64,000 bases of DNA, from contig NZ_MRCQ01000005.1 in the NCBI RefSeq assembly GCF_002304005.1, positions 186,001 to 250,000 of the forward strand, given 5' to 3'. Shown in pieces: positions 44,245-51,811 of this stretch; the first letter of the stretch is position 1, and every line of letters begins with the position of its first letter. This stretch comes from Flavobacterium sp. ACN6. GTDB lineage: Bacteria; Bacteroidota; Bacteroidia; Flavobacteriales; Flavobacteriaceae. Both the position numbers and the translations under genes were made by a program. The notes beneath the pieces were generated by a model that had not been told where the DNA came from, ran no database searches, and saw nothing but the letters and a program-made list of their open reading frames with translations.

Positions 44245-44793
44245 ATGGAATATTATAACTACCTAAAATCACTGCATCTTATATTTGTAATCACTTGGTT
44301 TGCGGGTTTGTTTTATATTGTGCGTTTGTTTGTGTATCAAATTGAAGCCAATGAAAAATCATCTCCTGAAAAGGAAATTCTGCAGGCACAATACAAAATT
44401 ATGGCCTATCGTTTGTGGTATATAATAACATGGCCATCGGCGGTTTTGGCCAGTATTTTTGCTTTTTGGATGTTGTTTTTTACCGATGCAGGAAGTGTTT
44501 GGATCAAAATGCCTTGGATGCACGTAAAATTATGTTTCGTTTTTCTTTTATATTTATATCACGGAAAATGCCATCAAATTTTTAAACAACTCCAAAATGA
44601 TGAGGTAAAATATACCAATAATTTTATGCGTTTATGGAATGAAGGCGCAACGATTATTCTATTTGCCGTTGTTTTTTTAGTAGTTTTAAAAAGCGCCATC
44701 AACTGGATTTTCGGTGTAATCGGGATTGTTTTATTCTCGGTTTTAATCATGCTGGGATTCCGATTTTATAAACGAATTAGAGAAAAGAAATAA
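44245..44793 (+). CDS. hemJ: Protoporphyrinogen oxidase HemJ
   Basis: A 182-residue integral membrane protein of the HemJ (UPF0093/CopD-like) family. Four hydrophobic helices are visible (about 10-28, 55-80, 90-105, 135-175). The conserved His is in YLKSLHLIFVITWFAGLFYI, and the Lys/His region MPWMHVKLCFVFLLYLYHGK follows. It oxidises protoporphyrinogen IX to protoporphyrin IX and so links HemF to HemH. No HemG or HemY is seen, so HemJ probably performs this step here. Confidence 0.92.
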   Translation: MEYYNYLKSLHLIFVITWFAGLFYIVRLFVYQIEANEKSSPEKEILQAQYKIMAYRLWYIITWPSAVLASIFAFWMLFFTDAGSVWIKMPWMHVKLCFVFLLYLYHGKCHQIFKQLQNDEVKYTNNFMRLWNEGATIILFAVVFLVVLKSAINWIFGVIGIVLFSVLIMLGFRFYKRIREKK

Positions 44794-44797
44794 TGGT

Positions 44798-44873
44798 AAA
44801 TTGTGAATTGTTAATGGTAAATTATAATGCAGACCGAATAATTCATAATTTACAATTCACAATTCATAATTAA
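44798..44873. repeat. Hairpin repeat between hemJ and the histidine kinase gene
   Basis: AAATTGTGAATTGT near 44798-44812 pairs with ACAATTCACAATT near 44856-44870, with an internal AAATTATAA/TTCATAATTT pairing. It has no T run and differs in sequence from the neighbouring intergenic repeats. Confidence 0.6.
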
Positions 44874-44878
44874 AAAAC

Positions 44879-46348
44879 ATGCTAAACTTCAAAATGTCAA
44901 TGCTTTCATTACGAACCAGGATTTTCCTGTCGATGATTGTATTGATTGTTGTGGCATCTTTTTTACTAGCTTCGATTTCGATTATTCAGTTTAAAACTGA
45001 GGCCAAAGAGTACCACCAAGAACGTTTAGAAAGAAAAGAAAATGCCGTAAAAGAACACATTAATTACGTTCTGGCAACAACCACTTATCCGCTGAAAACA
45101 GGAAATTTAGATTTAATATTTAAAGATAAAATCCACGAATTAGCGCAGATTCATAAAATCGAAATCAATATTTACAGTCTTGACGGAAAACTGTTGAAAT
45201 CGTCTAAAGAATCTTTTGCAGTCGATAAAATAGCTCCGCCAATTCCAGAATACATTTTAAAACTCGTTCGTTCTTCGATAGAAAAACGCTTTGTAGACAT
45301 TAAAACTATCGACGGAGTCAAAAACAGATCTTCGTACAGTTTAATAAAAGACGAAAAATTTAAGCCACTCGGAATCTTAAACCTTCCATATTTAGAAGAC
45401 GATGGTTATTACGATAACGAGCTCAATACTTTCCTGATTCGTTTGAGTCAGGTATATTCTTTTATGCTGATTGTGGCTTTTGCATTAGCTTATTTTCTTT
45501 CGACGTATATCACAAAATCATTAAAAACGATTTCCGACCGTTTGGAAGAAACCAATTTAGATCAGAAAAACGAGAAAATTGTTTTAGAAGCCAACAGCAA
45601 AGAAGTCAACTTCCTGATTAAAGCGTATAACGGAATGGTAGACAAATTGGAAACCAGTGCCATAAAATTAGCGCAAAGCGAAAGGGAAGAAGCATGGCGC
45701 GAAATGGCCAAACAAGTGGCACACGAAATTAAAAATCCGCTTACGCCAATGCGATTAACGGTACAGAGTTTTCAGCGAAAGTTCGATCCGAATGATCCAG
45801 ATGTAAAGCAAAAAATGAACGACTACTCTGAAACCTTAATTCAGCAGATTGATACCATGACCGCAGTGGCTTCGGCATTTTCGAATTTTGCTTCGATGCC
45901 GGCGCAGCAAAACGAAACCTTAAATGTAGTTGAGGTTGTCGAATTAGCTTTGGATATTTTCAATGAAGAATATATTGTTTTTGAGAAAGATGAAGAAGAA
46001 ATCATTTCGAAAATGGATCGTACGCAACTGATTCGTGTCATCACCAATTTAGTTAAAAATGCAACGCAGGCGATTCCAGAAAGTCAGTTTCAAAAATCGA
46101 TTGTGGTTACGGTAAAACGAAGAAATAATAATGTAGAGATTGCGGTAAAAGACAACGGAATCGGGATTCAGAAACTAGATACCGGCCGAATCTTCGAACC
46201 AAAATTCACCACCAAAACCAGCGGAATGGGACTTGGACTCGGAATTATCAAAAACATTATAGAAAATTACAAAGGAACAATTACCTTTGAATCAACTTAC
46301 GGAAAAGGAACCACATTTAGAGTTTCTCTGCCTATTACAAATTCTTAA
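44879..46348 (+). CDS. Membrane sensor histidine kinase (NtrY-like)
   Basis: A 489-residue kinase; starts at residue 6 or 8 are also possible. It has transmembrane helices at about 14-36 and 195-212, with a periplasmic sensor domain between them, then a HAMP segment (about 215-262). The HisKA motif is QVAHEIKNPLTPMRLTVQSF with the phospho-accepting His. The ATPase domain has LVKNATQAIP (N box), VAVKDNGIGIQKL-like G1 and SGMGLGLGIIKNIIENYKG (G2). The NPLTPMRLT form is typical of NtrY-type kinases. No response regulator gene is adjacent. The enoyl-CoA hydratase gene starts 10 bases downstream. Confidence 0.93.
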   Translation: MLNFKMSMLSLRTRIFLSMIVLIVVASFLLASISIIQFKTEAKEYHQERLERKENAVKEHINYVLATTTYPLKTGNLDLIFKDKIHELAQIHKIEINIYSLDGKLLKSSKESFAVDKIAPPIPEYILKLVRSSIEKRFVDIKTIDGVKNRSSYSLIKDEKFKPLGILNLPYLEDDGYYDNELNTFLIRLSQVYSFMLIVAFALAYFLSTYITKSLKTISDRLEETNLDQKNEKIVLEANSKEVNFLIKAYNGMVDKLETSAIKLAQSEREEAWREMAKQVAHEIKNPLTPMRLTVQSFQRKFDPNDPDVKQKMNDYSETLIQQIDTMTAVASAFSNFASMPAQQNETLNVVEVVELALDIFNEEYIVFEKDEEEIISKMDRTQLIRVITNLVKNATQAIPESQFQKSIVVTVKRRNNNVEIAVKDNGIGIQKLDTGRIFEPKFTTKTSGMGLGLGIIKNIIENYKGTITFESTYGKGTTFRVSLPITNS

Positions 46349-46358
46349 ATTCAGCGTC

Positions 46359-47141
46359 ATGGACTACGAAAATATCTTAATTTCTATCGAAGAGAAAATT
46401 GCTACGGTTACAATTAACAGACCTGCAAAACTGAATGCTTTAAACAAAGCAACCATTAGTGATTTGAGTAATGCGATTAAATTATTAAGTAAAAATGATG
46501 ATGTTCGCGTTATTATTTTGACAGGAAGCGGTGAAAAAGCTTTTGTAGCCGGAGCCGATATATCTGAGTTTGCAAATTATACTGTTGTTGAAGGTGCACA
46601 ATTGGCAGCAGAAGGTCAGGAATCTTTATTTGATTATATCGAAAATCTGAAAAAACCGGTTATTGCGGCCGTTAACGGTTTTGCTTTAGGCGGTGGTTTA
46701 GAATTAGCAATGGCATGTCATTTTAGAGTAGCTTCAGACAATGCAAAAATGGGATTGCCGGAAGTAACATTAGGATTGATTCCGGGTTACGGAGGAACAC
46801 AGCGTTTGCCACAATTAGTGGGAAAAGGCCGAGCTATGGAAATGATCATGACCGCAGCAATGATTTCTGCAGAAGAAGCAAAACAATACGGTTTAGTAAA
46901 TCATATTGTATCACAGGCTGAACTTTTATCGTTTACCAATGTAATTGCTCATAAAATCATTAAAAATGCCCCGTTTGCCATTAGTAAAGCTATCAAAGCT
47001 ATTAATGCCAACTTTACAGACGGCAAAAACGGATTTGATACGGAAATAAAATCTTTCGGAAAATGCTTCGGAACTAAGGATTTTAAAGAAGGAACAACCG
47101 CTTTTTTAGAAAAACGTAAAGCAGAATTTACAGGAAAATAA
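46359..47141 (+). CDS. Enoyl-CoA hydratase/isomerase family (crotonase)
   Basis: The ATG at 46359 gives 260 residues starting MDYENILISIEEKIATVTIN, the canonical crotonase length. Oxyanion-hole motifs are AFVAGADISEFA and NGFALGGGLELAMACHFRVA; the catalytic Glu is in LPEVTLGLIPGYGGTQRLPQ, and the second Glu position is present in the same motif block. It should hydrate enoyl-CoA in fatty acid or butyrate-type metabolism. A longer frame inside the kinase gene is not preferred. Co-transcription with the kinase is likely from the 10-base gap. Confidence 0.93.
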   Translation: MDYENILISIEEKIATVTINRPAKLNALNKATISDLSNAIKLLSKNDDVRVIILTGSGEKAFVAGADISEFANYTVVEGAQLAAEGQESLFDYIENLKKPVIAAVNGFALGGGLELAMACHFRVASDNAKMGLPEVTLGLIPGYGGTQRLPQLVGKGRAMEMIMTAAMISAEEAKQYGLVNHIVSQAELLSFTNVIAHKIIKNAPFAISKAIKAINANFTDGKNGFDTEIKSFGKCFGTKDFKEGTTAFLEKRKAEFTGK

Positions 47142-47146
47142 TTTTC

Positions 47147-47240
47147 TTAACCGCAAGCATCGCAAGGGATTACGCAAAGCACACAAGGAAATCAAAAACT
47201 TAGCAAACCTTGCGTAAATCTTTGTGACCTTTGCGGTTAA
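47147..47240. repeat. Long imperfect palindrome after the enoyl-CoA hydratase gene
   Basis: TTAACCGCAA at 47147-47156 pairs with TTGCGGTTAA at 47231-47240. A second, inner pairing is ACGCAA with TTGCGT, joined by CAAGG/CCTTG. The whole 94-base unit can form a branched hairpin and fills the gap before 47258. Confidence 0.75.
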
Positions 47241-47257
47241 ATTATAATACAAACATC

Positions 47258-47659
47258 ATGTTCTACGAACCAATATTTGCCCTTTTTTGTGAACGAGTTA
47301 AAGAAAGTATCCAAGCTGGAAGTTTCGCAAAATTGACTTTAGCCAAAACAATAGGCGATACCGAACTTAAAAATATCTATTTTCGTTTAGTTTTGAATGA
47401 AGATAATACTTTCTCCATTTCACTAACTTCTCGTTTTAAAACCGAAGAGATTGAGAGCATTCACACTTTAGATGAAGCTTTATTGGTTTTGGGTTCTTAT
47501 ATCAAAAATCCATTTCTGACAGCACTTTTGTTTACTACAAATAACGACGTTACTTTCAAAGTAAATAAAAAGAACGCGGGAAGTATTATCGAACAGCCTC
47601 CAACGTTTAAGAATGCTTCACCGGTTATGCTGGAGATGATTGAGAAAGGAATTGTTTAA
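47258..47659 (+). CDS. Unknown protein, 133 residues
   Basis: From the ATG at 47258: MFYEPIFALFCERVKESIQA. The first nine codons of a longer frame start from TTG inside the hairpin and are not preferred. It is a soluble alpha/beta protein with no signal. A short FKVNKKNAGSIIEQPPTFKN segment near the C-terminus is the most distinctive stretch. No family was recognised. It lies 30 bases before a secreted unknown protein. Confidence 0.6.
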   Translation: MFYEPIFALFCERVKESIQAGSFAKLTLAKTIGDTELKNIYFRLVLNEDNTFSISLTSRFKTEEIESIHTLDEALLVLGSYIKNPFLTALLFTTNNDVTFKVNKKNAGSIIEQPPTFKNASPVMLEMIEKGIV

Positions 47660-47689
47660 TACCTCAAACGTAACACCTAAAATCTTTAT

Positions 47690-48211
47690 ATGAATAAAAT
47701 AATTACACTTTTTGCAATTGCTTTACTATCTTCTTCGATTGCCGCTCAAACAAAAATGAAAGAATATAAGGCAGGTCATACTTTTGATATTAGTCTGCCA
47801 GATTATATGAATAAAACGGCTGGATTTAATACCTCTGCTGCTATTCAATATAAAAGCGAAGTTAAAGAAGTATATGGATGTGTTATATATGATACCAAAG
47901 AAGAATTGCAGTATGTTGATATGAATTACGCATCAATAAAAGAATTCTATGATGATTTTATAAAAGATTTTTTGGCAGATGAAGAAAAGAAAAGTTTCTC
48001 TAAACCTGTTTCAAAAAAAATAGGTGAAATTAATTTTATAGAGGCTGATGCTGTTTATTTTGATAAAGAAGAAAATATAGAAATCTATTATTTAATTGGA
48101 ATTGTTGAAACTAAAAAATCATTTTATAAAGTTATGTCTTGGACATCTAAAGACAAGAAAGATGCTTTTAAAGCCGATTTTCAAAAAATACTCTATAGTT
48201 TAAAAGACTAA
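47690..48211 (+). CDS. Secreted protein of unknown function
   Basis: A 173-residue protein with a signal peptide (MNKIITLFAIALLSSSIAAQ). The mature part begins TKMKEYKAGHTFDISLPDYM, which is similar in style to small periplasmic proteins that start with a strand and a Pro-Tyr turn. One Cys is present (VYGCVIYD). No domain was recognised. A perfect terminator follows 5 bases after the stop. Confidence 0.6.
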   Translation: MNKIITLFAIALLSSSIAAQTKMKEYKAGHTFDISLPDYMNKTAGFNTSAAIQYKSEVKEVYGCVIYDTKEELQYVDMNYASIKEFYDDFIKDFLADEEKKSFSKPVSKKIGEINFIEADAVYFDKEENIEIYYLIGIVETKKSFYKVMSWTSKDKKDAFKADFQKILYSLKD

Positions 48212-48215
48212 TTGC

Positions 48216-48250
48216 AAAAGCCCAAAAAGAAGATTTCCTTTTGGGCTTTT
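48216..48250 (+). terminator. Terminator after the secreted unknown
   Basis: AAAAGCCCAAAA pairs with TTTTGGGCTTTT around AGAAGATTTCC. It also lies 22 bases before the convergent DtxR-family gene's stop codon and could serve both strands. Confidence 0.85.
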
Positions 48251-48271
48251 TAATTGATATACTGATCTGTT

Positions 48272-48925
48272 CTAAACCAGCTTCACAAACAAATTAGAAG
48301 CAATTTTATTTGAAATAGATAATTCTCTTTCATCAACTTTAATTCTTACTGATAAATCGAAAGATTCTTTTGATAAAAATTCAATTTTAGAACCTAAAGC
48401 AATTTCTTGCTTATCTAAATATTTTAAGAATTCTGATGAAGTATCTTTTACGCCAACACAAACTCCAATCTGGTTTTCTGATAATTCAGAAAGCAATTGT
48501 TTTTCAATTTTAATAATTCGGCCGTTTGCATCTGGAATTGGATCTCCATGCGGATCTTCTGTCGGGTTACCCAAAAAATCATCCAAACGGTTAATCAATT
48601 GTTCCGATTTAATGTGCTCTAACTGCTCTGCAATATCGTGAACTTCATCCCAGCTGAAGTTTAGTTTCTCTACCAGAAAAACTTCCCATAAACGATGTTT
48701 TCTCACAATCATTTTGGCCGCCAGTTTTCCGTTTTCAGTCAAAGAAACACCTTGGTATTTTTTATAATTTACTAAATCTTTATCTGCCAGTTTTTTAAGC
48801 ATATCCGTAACCGAAGATGCTTTGGTTTCCATTATTTCTGCAATAGCATTTGTGCTCACTTCAGTCTCTAAAGCCGCAGTTAAGTGATAGATAGATTTAA
48901 GGTAATTTTCTTCTGAAAAGGTCAT
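48272..48925 (-). CDS. DtxR/MntR family metal-dependent repressor
   Basis: From the ATG at 48925 the product has 217 residues and starts MTFSEENYLKSIYHLTAALE; a longer frame reaches into the repeat upstream. The winged helix has MSETKASSVTDMLKKL-like residues (METKASSVTDMLKKLADKDL). The dimerisation/metal domain has EQLEHIKSEQLINRLDDFLG and PTEDPHGDPIPD, the HGxPIP-like motif of DtxR proteins. A C-terminal FeoA/SH3-like domain ends VKLV. It is 93 bases downstream of the Nramp gene, which suggests control of Mn2+ or Fe2+ uptake. Confidence 0.92.
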   Translation of the reverse strand: MTFSEENYLKSIYHLTAALETEVSTNAIAEIMETKASSVTDMLKKLADKDLVNYKKYQGVSLTENGKLAAKMIVRKHRLWEVFLVEKLNFSWDEVHDIAEQLEHIKSEQLINRLDDFLGNPTEDPHGDPIPDANGRIIKIEKQLLSELSENQIGVCVGVKDTSSEFLKYLDKQEIALGSKIEFLSKESFDLSVRIKVDERELSISNKIASNLFVKLV

Positions 48926-48954
48926 TCTTCTTTCTTTTTGAGGGTCAAAGCAGC

Positions 48955-48993
48955 AAAGGGACAAAGGTTCAAAGTACAAACCTTTGTCCCTTT
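48955..48993. repeat. Perfect inverted repeat between the Nramp and DtxR genes
   Basis: AAAGGGACAAAGGTT (48955-48969) and AACCTTTGTCCCTTT (48979-48993) are exact complements with a 9-base loop; outer CAAAG/CTTTG words extend the stem. The word GTTCAAAGAAGCAAAGGTAC at 62960 belongs to the same vocabulary. It may act as a terminator or processing site. Confidence 0.8.
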
Positions 48994-49018
48994 GGAGCTC
49001 TGAAACTTTGAACCTGTT

Positions 49019-50887
49019 TTATTTAACAATCAACAAAGGTATTGAAATTTTATGTCTCAACTTGTCTACGGTTGTGCCAAAAAGAATATCTTTTAATCCA
49101 GTGTGGCCGTGGGTTCCCATAACTAAGATGTCGAAATTACCTTCGTTTATAATTTTCGGAATTACTTTGTTTGGTTTTCCGAAACCAAGTTCCGTTTTAA
49201 TTTTAAATCCTTTTTCTGAAAGCATTTCTTGGTACTCTTGTAATAACTTTTCGTCAATAGTGGTTTCATGATCATGAACATGAACTCCGTACATTAAGGC
49301 ACCAACGGTTTCTACAATGTGAATGAGGGTGTATTCCGTGTCAATGCCGCCCAATTCGAAGGCTTTATTTAAAGCGGCTTCATCAGCATGAGAGAAATCT
49401 ACAGAAACAGCTATGTTTTTAATGCTTTGCGTTTGTCTCGGAGAAAAATGAAGTTTAAGATTATGAGGGGAATGATTTATAGTTTTGTTTTTTGCTTTAG
49501 TTATAAAAGGTTTAAAAACGATGTACAACAATAAAGCTGAAAATCCGAAAGCGAGAGGCACTACCGTAACCCAAAGAATTATGGGATGATTCGAACTCTC
49601 CAGCCAAGAACTGATTTCATCATAAACTAATTTGGCATTCAATGAAACGATTATAGTGGCAATAATCCAGGAAACGACCTGAGTAAGTTTCGAAATATGA
49701 AAACCATTCATTTTTGATTTATCGCTCACAAAGTGAATCAGCGGAATAATCGCAAACCCTAATTGAAGACTCAAAATAACCTGACTCAAAATCAAAAGTT
49801 TTCCAGTGACACTTTCGCCATAAATAAGAATCACGATTACGGCAGGAATAATGGCAATTAAGCGCGTAATAATGCGGCGTACCCAAGGCTGAATTCTGAA
49901 ATGCAGATATCCTTCCATTACAATTTGTCCCGCAAGAGTTCCCGTTACGGTCGAACTTTGTCCGGCAGCTATAAGCGCAACCGCAAATAGAATTGGCGCC
50001 CATTTTGTTCCCAATAACGGTTCTAGAAACTGATGCGCATCCTGAATCTCTGCAACTTCAAACATTCCGTTTTTATGAAAAGTTGCCGCCGCAAGAATTA
50101 AGATTGCCGCATTTACAAAAAAGGCAAGATTTAACGCAATGGTTGAATCAATCATATTGTATTTTAATGCCTGCTTGATTCCGGCAGGAGTTCGGTCAAA
50201 TTTTCGGGTCTGAACCAAAGAAGAATGCAGATAAAGGTTGTGAGGCATTACTGTTGCTCCAATAATTCCGATGGCGATATACAAAGCAGCCGAATTTGGA
50301 ATTGAAGGTATAAGTCCTTGTAAGACTTTGCCCATTTCTGGTTCGGCAAAAATCATCTCAAAAATAAAAGAGAATCCGATTATAGCCACCAAAGCGATGA
50401 TAAAAGCTTCCATCTTACGAATTCCTTTATTGATCAGGAAAAGCAGTAAAAAGGTATCTAAAACCGTAATCAAGACAGCTTCAAGTAACGGAATTCCAAA
50501 AAGAAGATTAATTCCAATCGCCATTCCTAAAACTTCTGCTAAATCGCAGGCAGCAATAGCAATTTCAGCCAAAAAATATAAAATGTAATTGATGTATTTC
50601 GAATAGGTTTCTCGAGAAGCCTGCGCAAGATCGCGCTGTGTTACAATTCCGAGACGGGCACTTAGACTCTGCAAAAGCAAAGCCATTAAATTACTCATTA
50701 ACAAAACCCAGACTAAAGTGTAGCCAAACTGGCTTCCGCCGGCAATATCTGTGGCCCAGTTTCCAGGATCCATATAACCGACACTTACTAAATATGCCGG
50801 ACCTAAAAAGGCTAATATTTTTCTGAAACCTGTTTTTTTATGTTGGGTAGCAACCGATTCGTTTACTTCTTCTAAAGATTTAGTCAT
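49019..50887 (-). CDS. mntH: Nramp metal transporter fused to a universal-stress domain
   Basis: A 622-residue protein in two parts. Residues about 20-440 form an Nramp (MntH) transporter with the TM1 metal motif VGYMDPGNWATDIAGGSQFG (DPGN) and the TM6 motif GATVMPHNLYLHSSLVQTRK (MPH). After a linker, residues about 480-622 form a UspA-type domain: SIKNIAVSVDFSHADEAALN and MGTHGHTGLKDILFGTTVDK, which has the G-2x-G-9x-G-T ATP-binding pattern. It should import Mn2+/Fe2+ with protons, with the cytosolic Usp domain perhaps sensing nucleotide. A palindromic operator lies upstream and the DtxR-family gene downstream. Confidence 0.93.
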   Translation of the reverse strand: MTKSLEEVNESVATQHKKTGFRKILAFLGPAYLVSVGYMDPGNWATDIAGGSQFGYTLVWVLLMSNLMALLLQSLSARLGIVTQRDLAQASRETYSKYINYILYFLAEIAIAACDLAEVLGMAIGINLLFGIPLLEAVLITVLDTFLLLFLINKGIRKMEAFIIALVAIIGFSFIFEMIFAEPEMGKVLQGLIPSIPNSAALYIAIGIIGATVMPHNLYLHSSLVQTRKFDRTPAGIKQALKYNMIDSTIALNLAFFVNAAILILAAATFHKNGMFEVAEIQDAHQFLEPLLGTKWAPILFAVALIAAGQSSTVTGTLAGQIVMEGYLHFRIQPWVRRIITRLIAIIPAVIVILIYGESVTGKLLILSQVILSLQLGFAIIPLIHFVSDKSKMNGFHISKLTQVVSWIIATIIVSLNAKLVYDEISSWLESSNHPIILWVTVVPLAFGFSALLLYIVFKPFITKAKNKTINHSPHNLKLHFSPRQTQSIKNIAVSVDFSHADEAALNKAFELGGIDTEYTLIHIVETVGALMYGVHVHDHETTIDEKLLQEYQEMLSEKGFKIKTELGFGKPNKVIPKIINEGNFDILVMGTHGHTGLKDILFGTTVDKLRHKISIPLLIVK

Positions 50888-50943
50888 TGTAAAAGTATTG
50901 TTTTCACAAATATATAGAAAAATTACATTCGCGAAACAATATT

Positions 50944-50959
50944 TTTAGACGAGTCTAAA
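50944..50959. promoter_or_regulatory. Palindrome TTTAGAC-GA-GTCTAAA, candidate DtxR/MntR box
   Basis: A perfect 7-2-7 inverted repeat 56 bases upstream of the Nramp start (50887) and 2 bases from the stop of the fur-family gene. Size and symmetry resemble DtxR-family operators, and the regulator gene is in the same locus. The assignment is inference. Confidence 0.6.
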
Positions 50960-50961
50960 TG

Positions 50962-51354
50962 TTAAATGTTAGAATTTAAACATTTTGGACATAATCCTGA
51001 TAAAGTGAAATTTATCTCGTTGACTTTATAATTGTGCGGCATAATATAACTTGGCTTTACATTTTCAAGGCAAGTAATCTCGTGACAGTTTTCACAGCTG
51101 AAATGCGCGTGATTATGAATATGCACCCGATTATGCGCATGATTGCATTTTGCATATTTTACTGTTCCGTCGAGATTTGAAATTTTATGAATAATATCGT
51201 CGTTTACCAAGCGGTCTAGAATTCTGTAAATAGTAACGCGATCGCATACATCATTCAATTGTTTTTGAATTTCTGTGTGTGAAAGTGCTGTTTTCGATTT
51301 CTCAAAAACCTCTAATACAGCTGTTTTTGCTGTGGTAGTGCGTGTAGTCTTCAT
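50962..51354 (-). CDS. Fur family transcriptional regulator
   Basis: A 130-residue protein. The N-terminal winged helix has SHTEIQKQLNDVCDRVTIYR and ILDRLVNDDIIHKI. The metal domain has NHAHNRVHIHNHAHFSCENC (His-rich) with CENCHEITC and CPKC, giving the two structural-zinc CxxC pairs. The many His residues and the linkage to MerC and a TonB receptor suggest Zur- or Fur-type sensing. It is divergent from the MerC gene, with palindromes in the shared upstream region. Confidence 0.9.
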   Translation of the reverse strand: MKTTRTTTAKTAVLEVFEKSKTALSHTEIQKQLNDVCDRVTIYRILDRLVNDDIIHKISNLDGTVKYAKCNHAHNRVHIHNHAHFSCENCHEITCLENVKPSYIMPHNYKVNEINFTLSGLCPKCLNSNI

Positions 51355-51378
51355 TATTTAATGCATTAAAAATTAAAC

Positions 51379-51428
51379 GCAACAATGTTGCAATTGAATT
51401 AAAATTGTATATTTGCAACAAAATTGCA
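51379..51428. promoter_or_regulatory. Cluster of GCAAC palindromes with a promoter box between fur and the MerC gene
   Basis: GCAACA-A-TGTTGC at 51379-51391 and TGCAA-CAAAA-TTGCA at 51414-51428 are both symmetric; the half-sites TGTTGCAA and TTGCAACA are also inverted relative to each other. A -7 box TATATTTG (51408-51415) overlaps the second site. Binding of the adjacent Fur-type protein would explain divergent control; this is inference. Confidence 0.6.
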
Positions 51429-51447
51429 TTAAGCAAATTTACAAGAA

Positions 51448-51801
51448 ATGAAGAAAACTACCTCATCCTTTTACGATATTTTAGGAATTTCAAGTGCGAC
51501 TATTTGTCTCGTTCATTGTTTGATTTTTCCACTTTTAACGATTCTGCCTTTGGGGTTGAGTCACAATCCAATTATCGATTTACTATTTGCTTCAATCGGT
51601 TTATTTGCAATCCTCAAAATTACGAAAAAATCGAGTCTTTTGGTTTCGTCAATTTTGATTGTTTCAATGAGCCTCATTTGGATCAGTATTTTGGTCGATT
51701 TATTCTTAGAGATTCATCTCGATTTAATTTATTTCGGAGGTATCGGAATGATTACTGGGCATTTGATTAATTACAAATTACACAAAAAACAAAATCATTA
51801 A
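51448..51801 (+). CDS. MerC domain membrane protein
   Basis: A 117-residue protein with four hydrophobic helices. It starts MKKTTSSFYDILGISSATIC followed by LVHCLIFPLLTILPLGL. The Cys in SATICLVHCLIFP correspond to the metal-binding Cys of the MerC family, and the C-terminal helix GGIGMITGHLINYKL is typical. MerC proteins move mercury or other soft metals; in Bacteroidota this form is often linked to a Fur-type regulator and a TonB receptor, so metal uptake is plausible. The flavoprotein gene follows 10 bases later. Confidence 0.88.
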   Translation: MKKTTSSFYDILGISSATICLVHCLIFPLLTILPLGLSHNPIIDLLFASIGLFAILKITKKSSLLVSSILIVSMSLIWISILVDLFLEIHLDLIYFGGIGMITGHLINYKLHKKQNH

Positions 51802-51811
51802 AAATATAATT

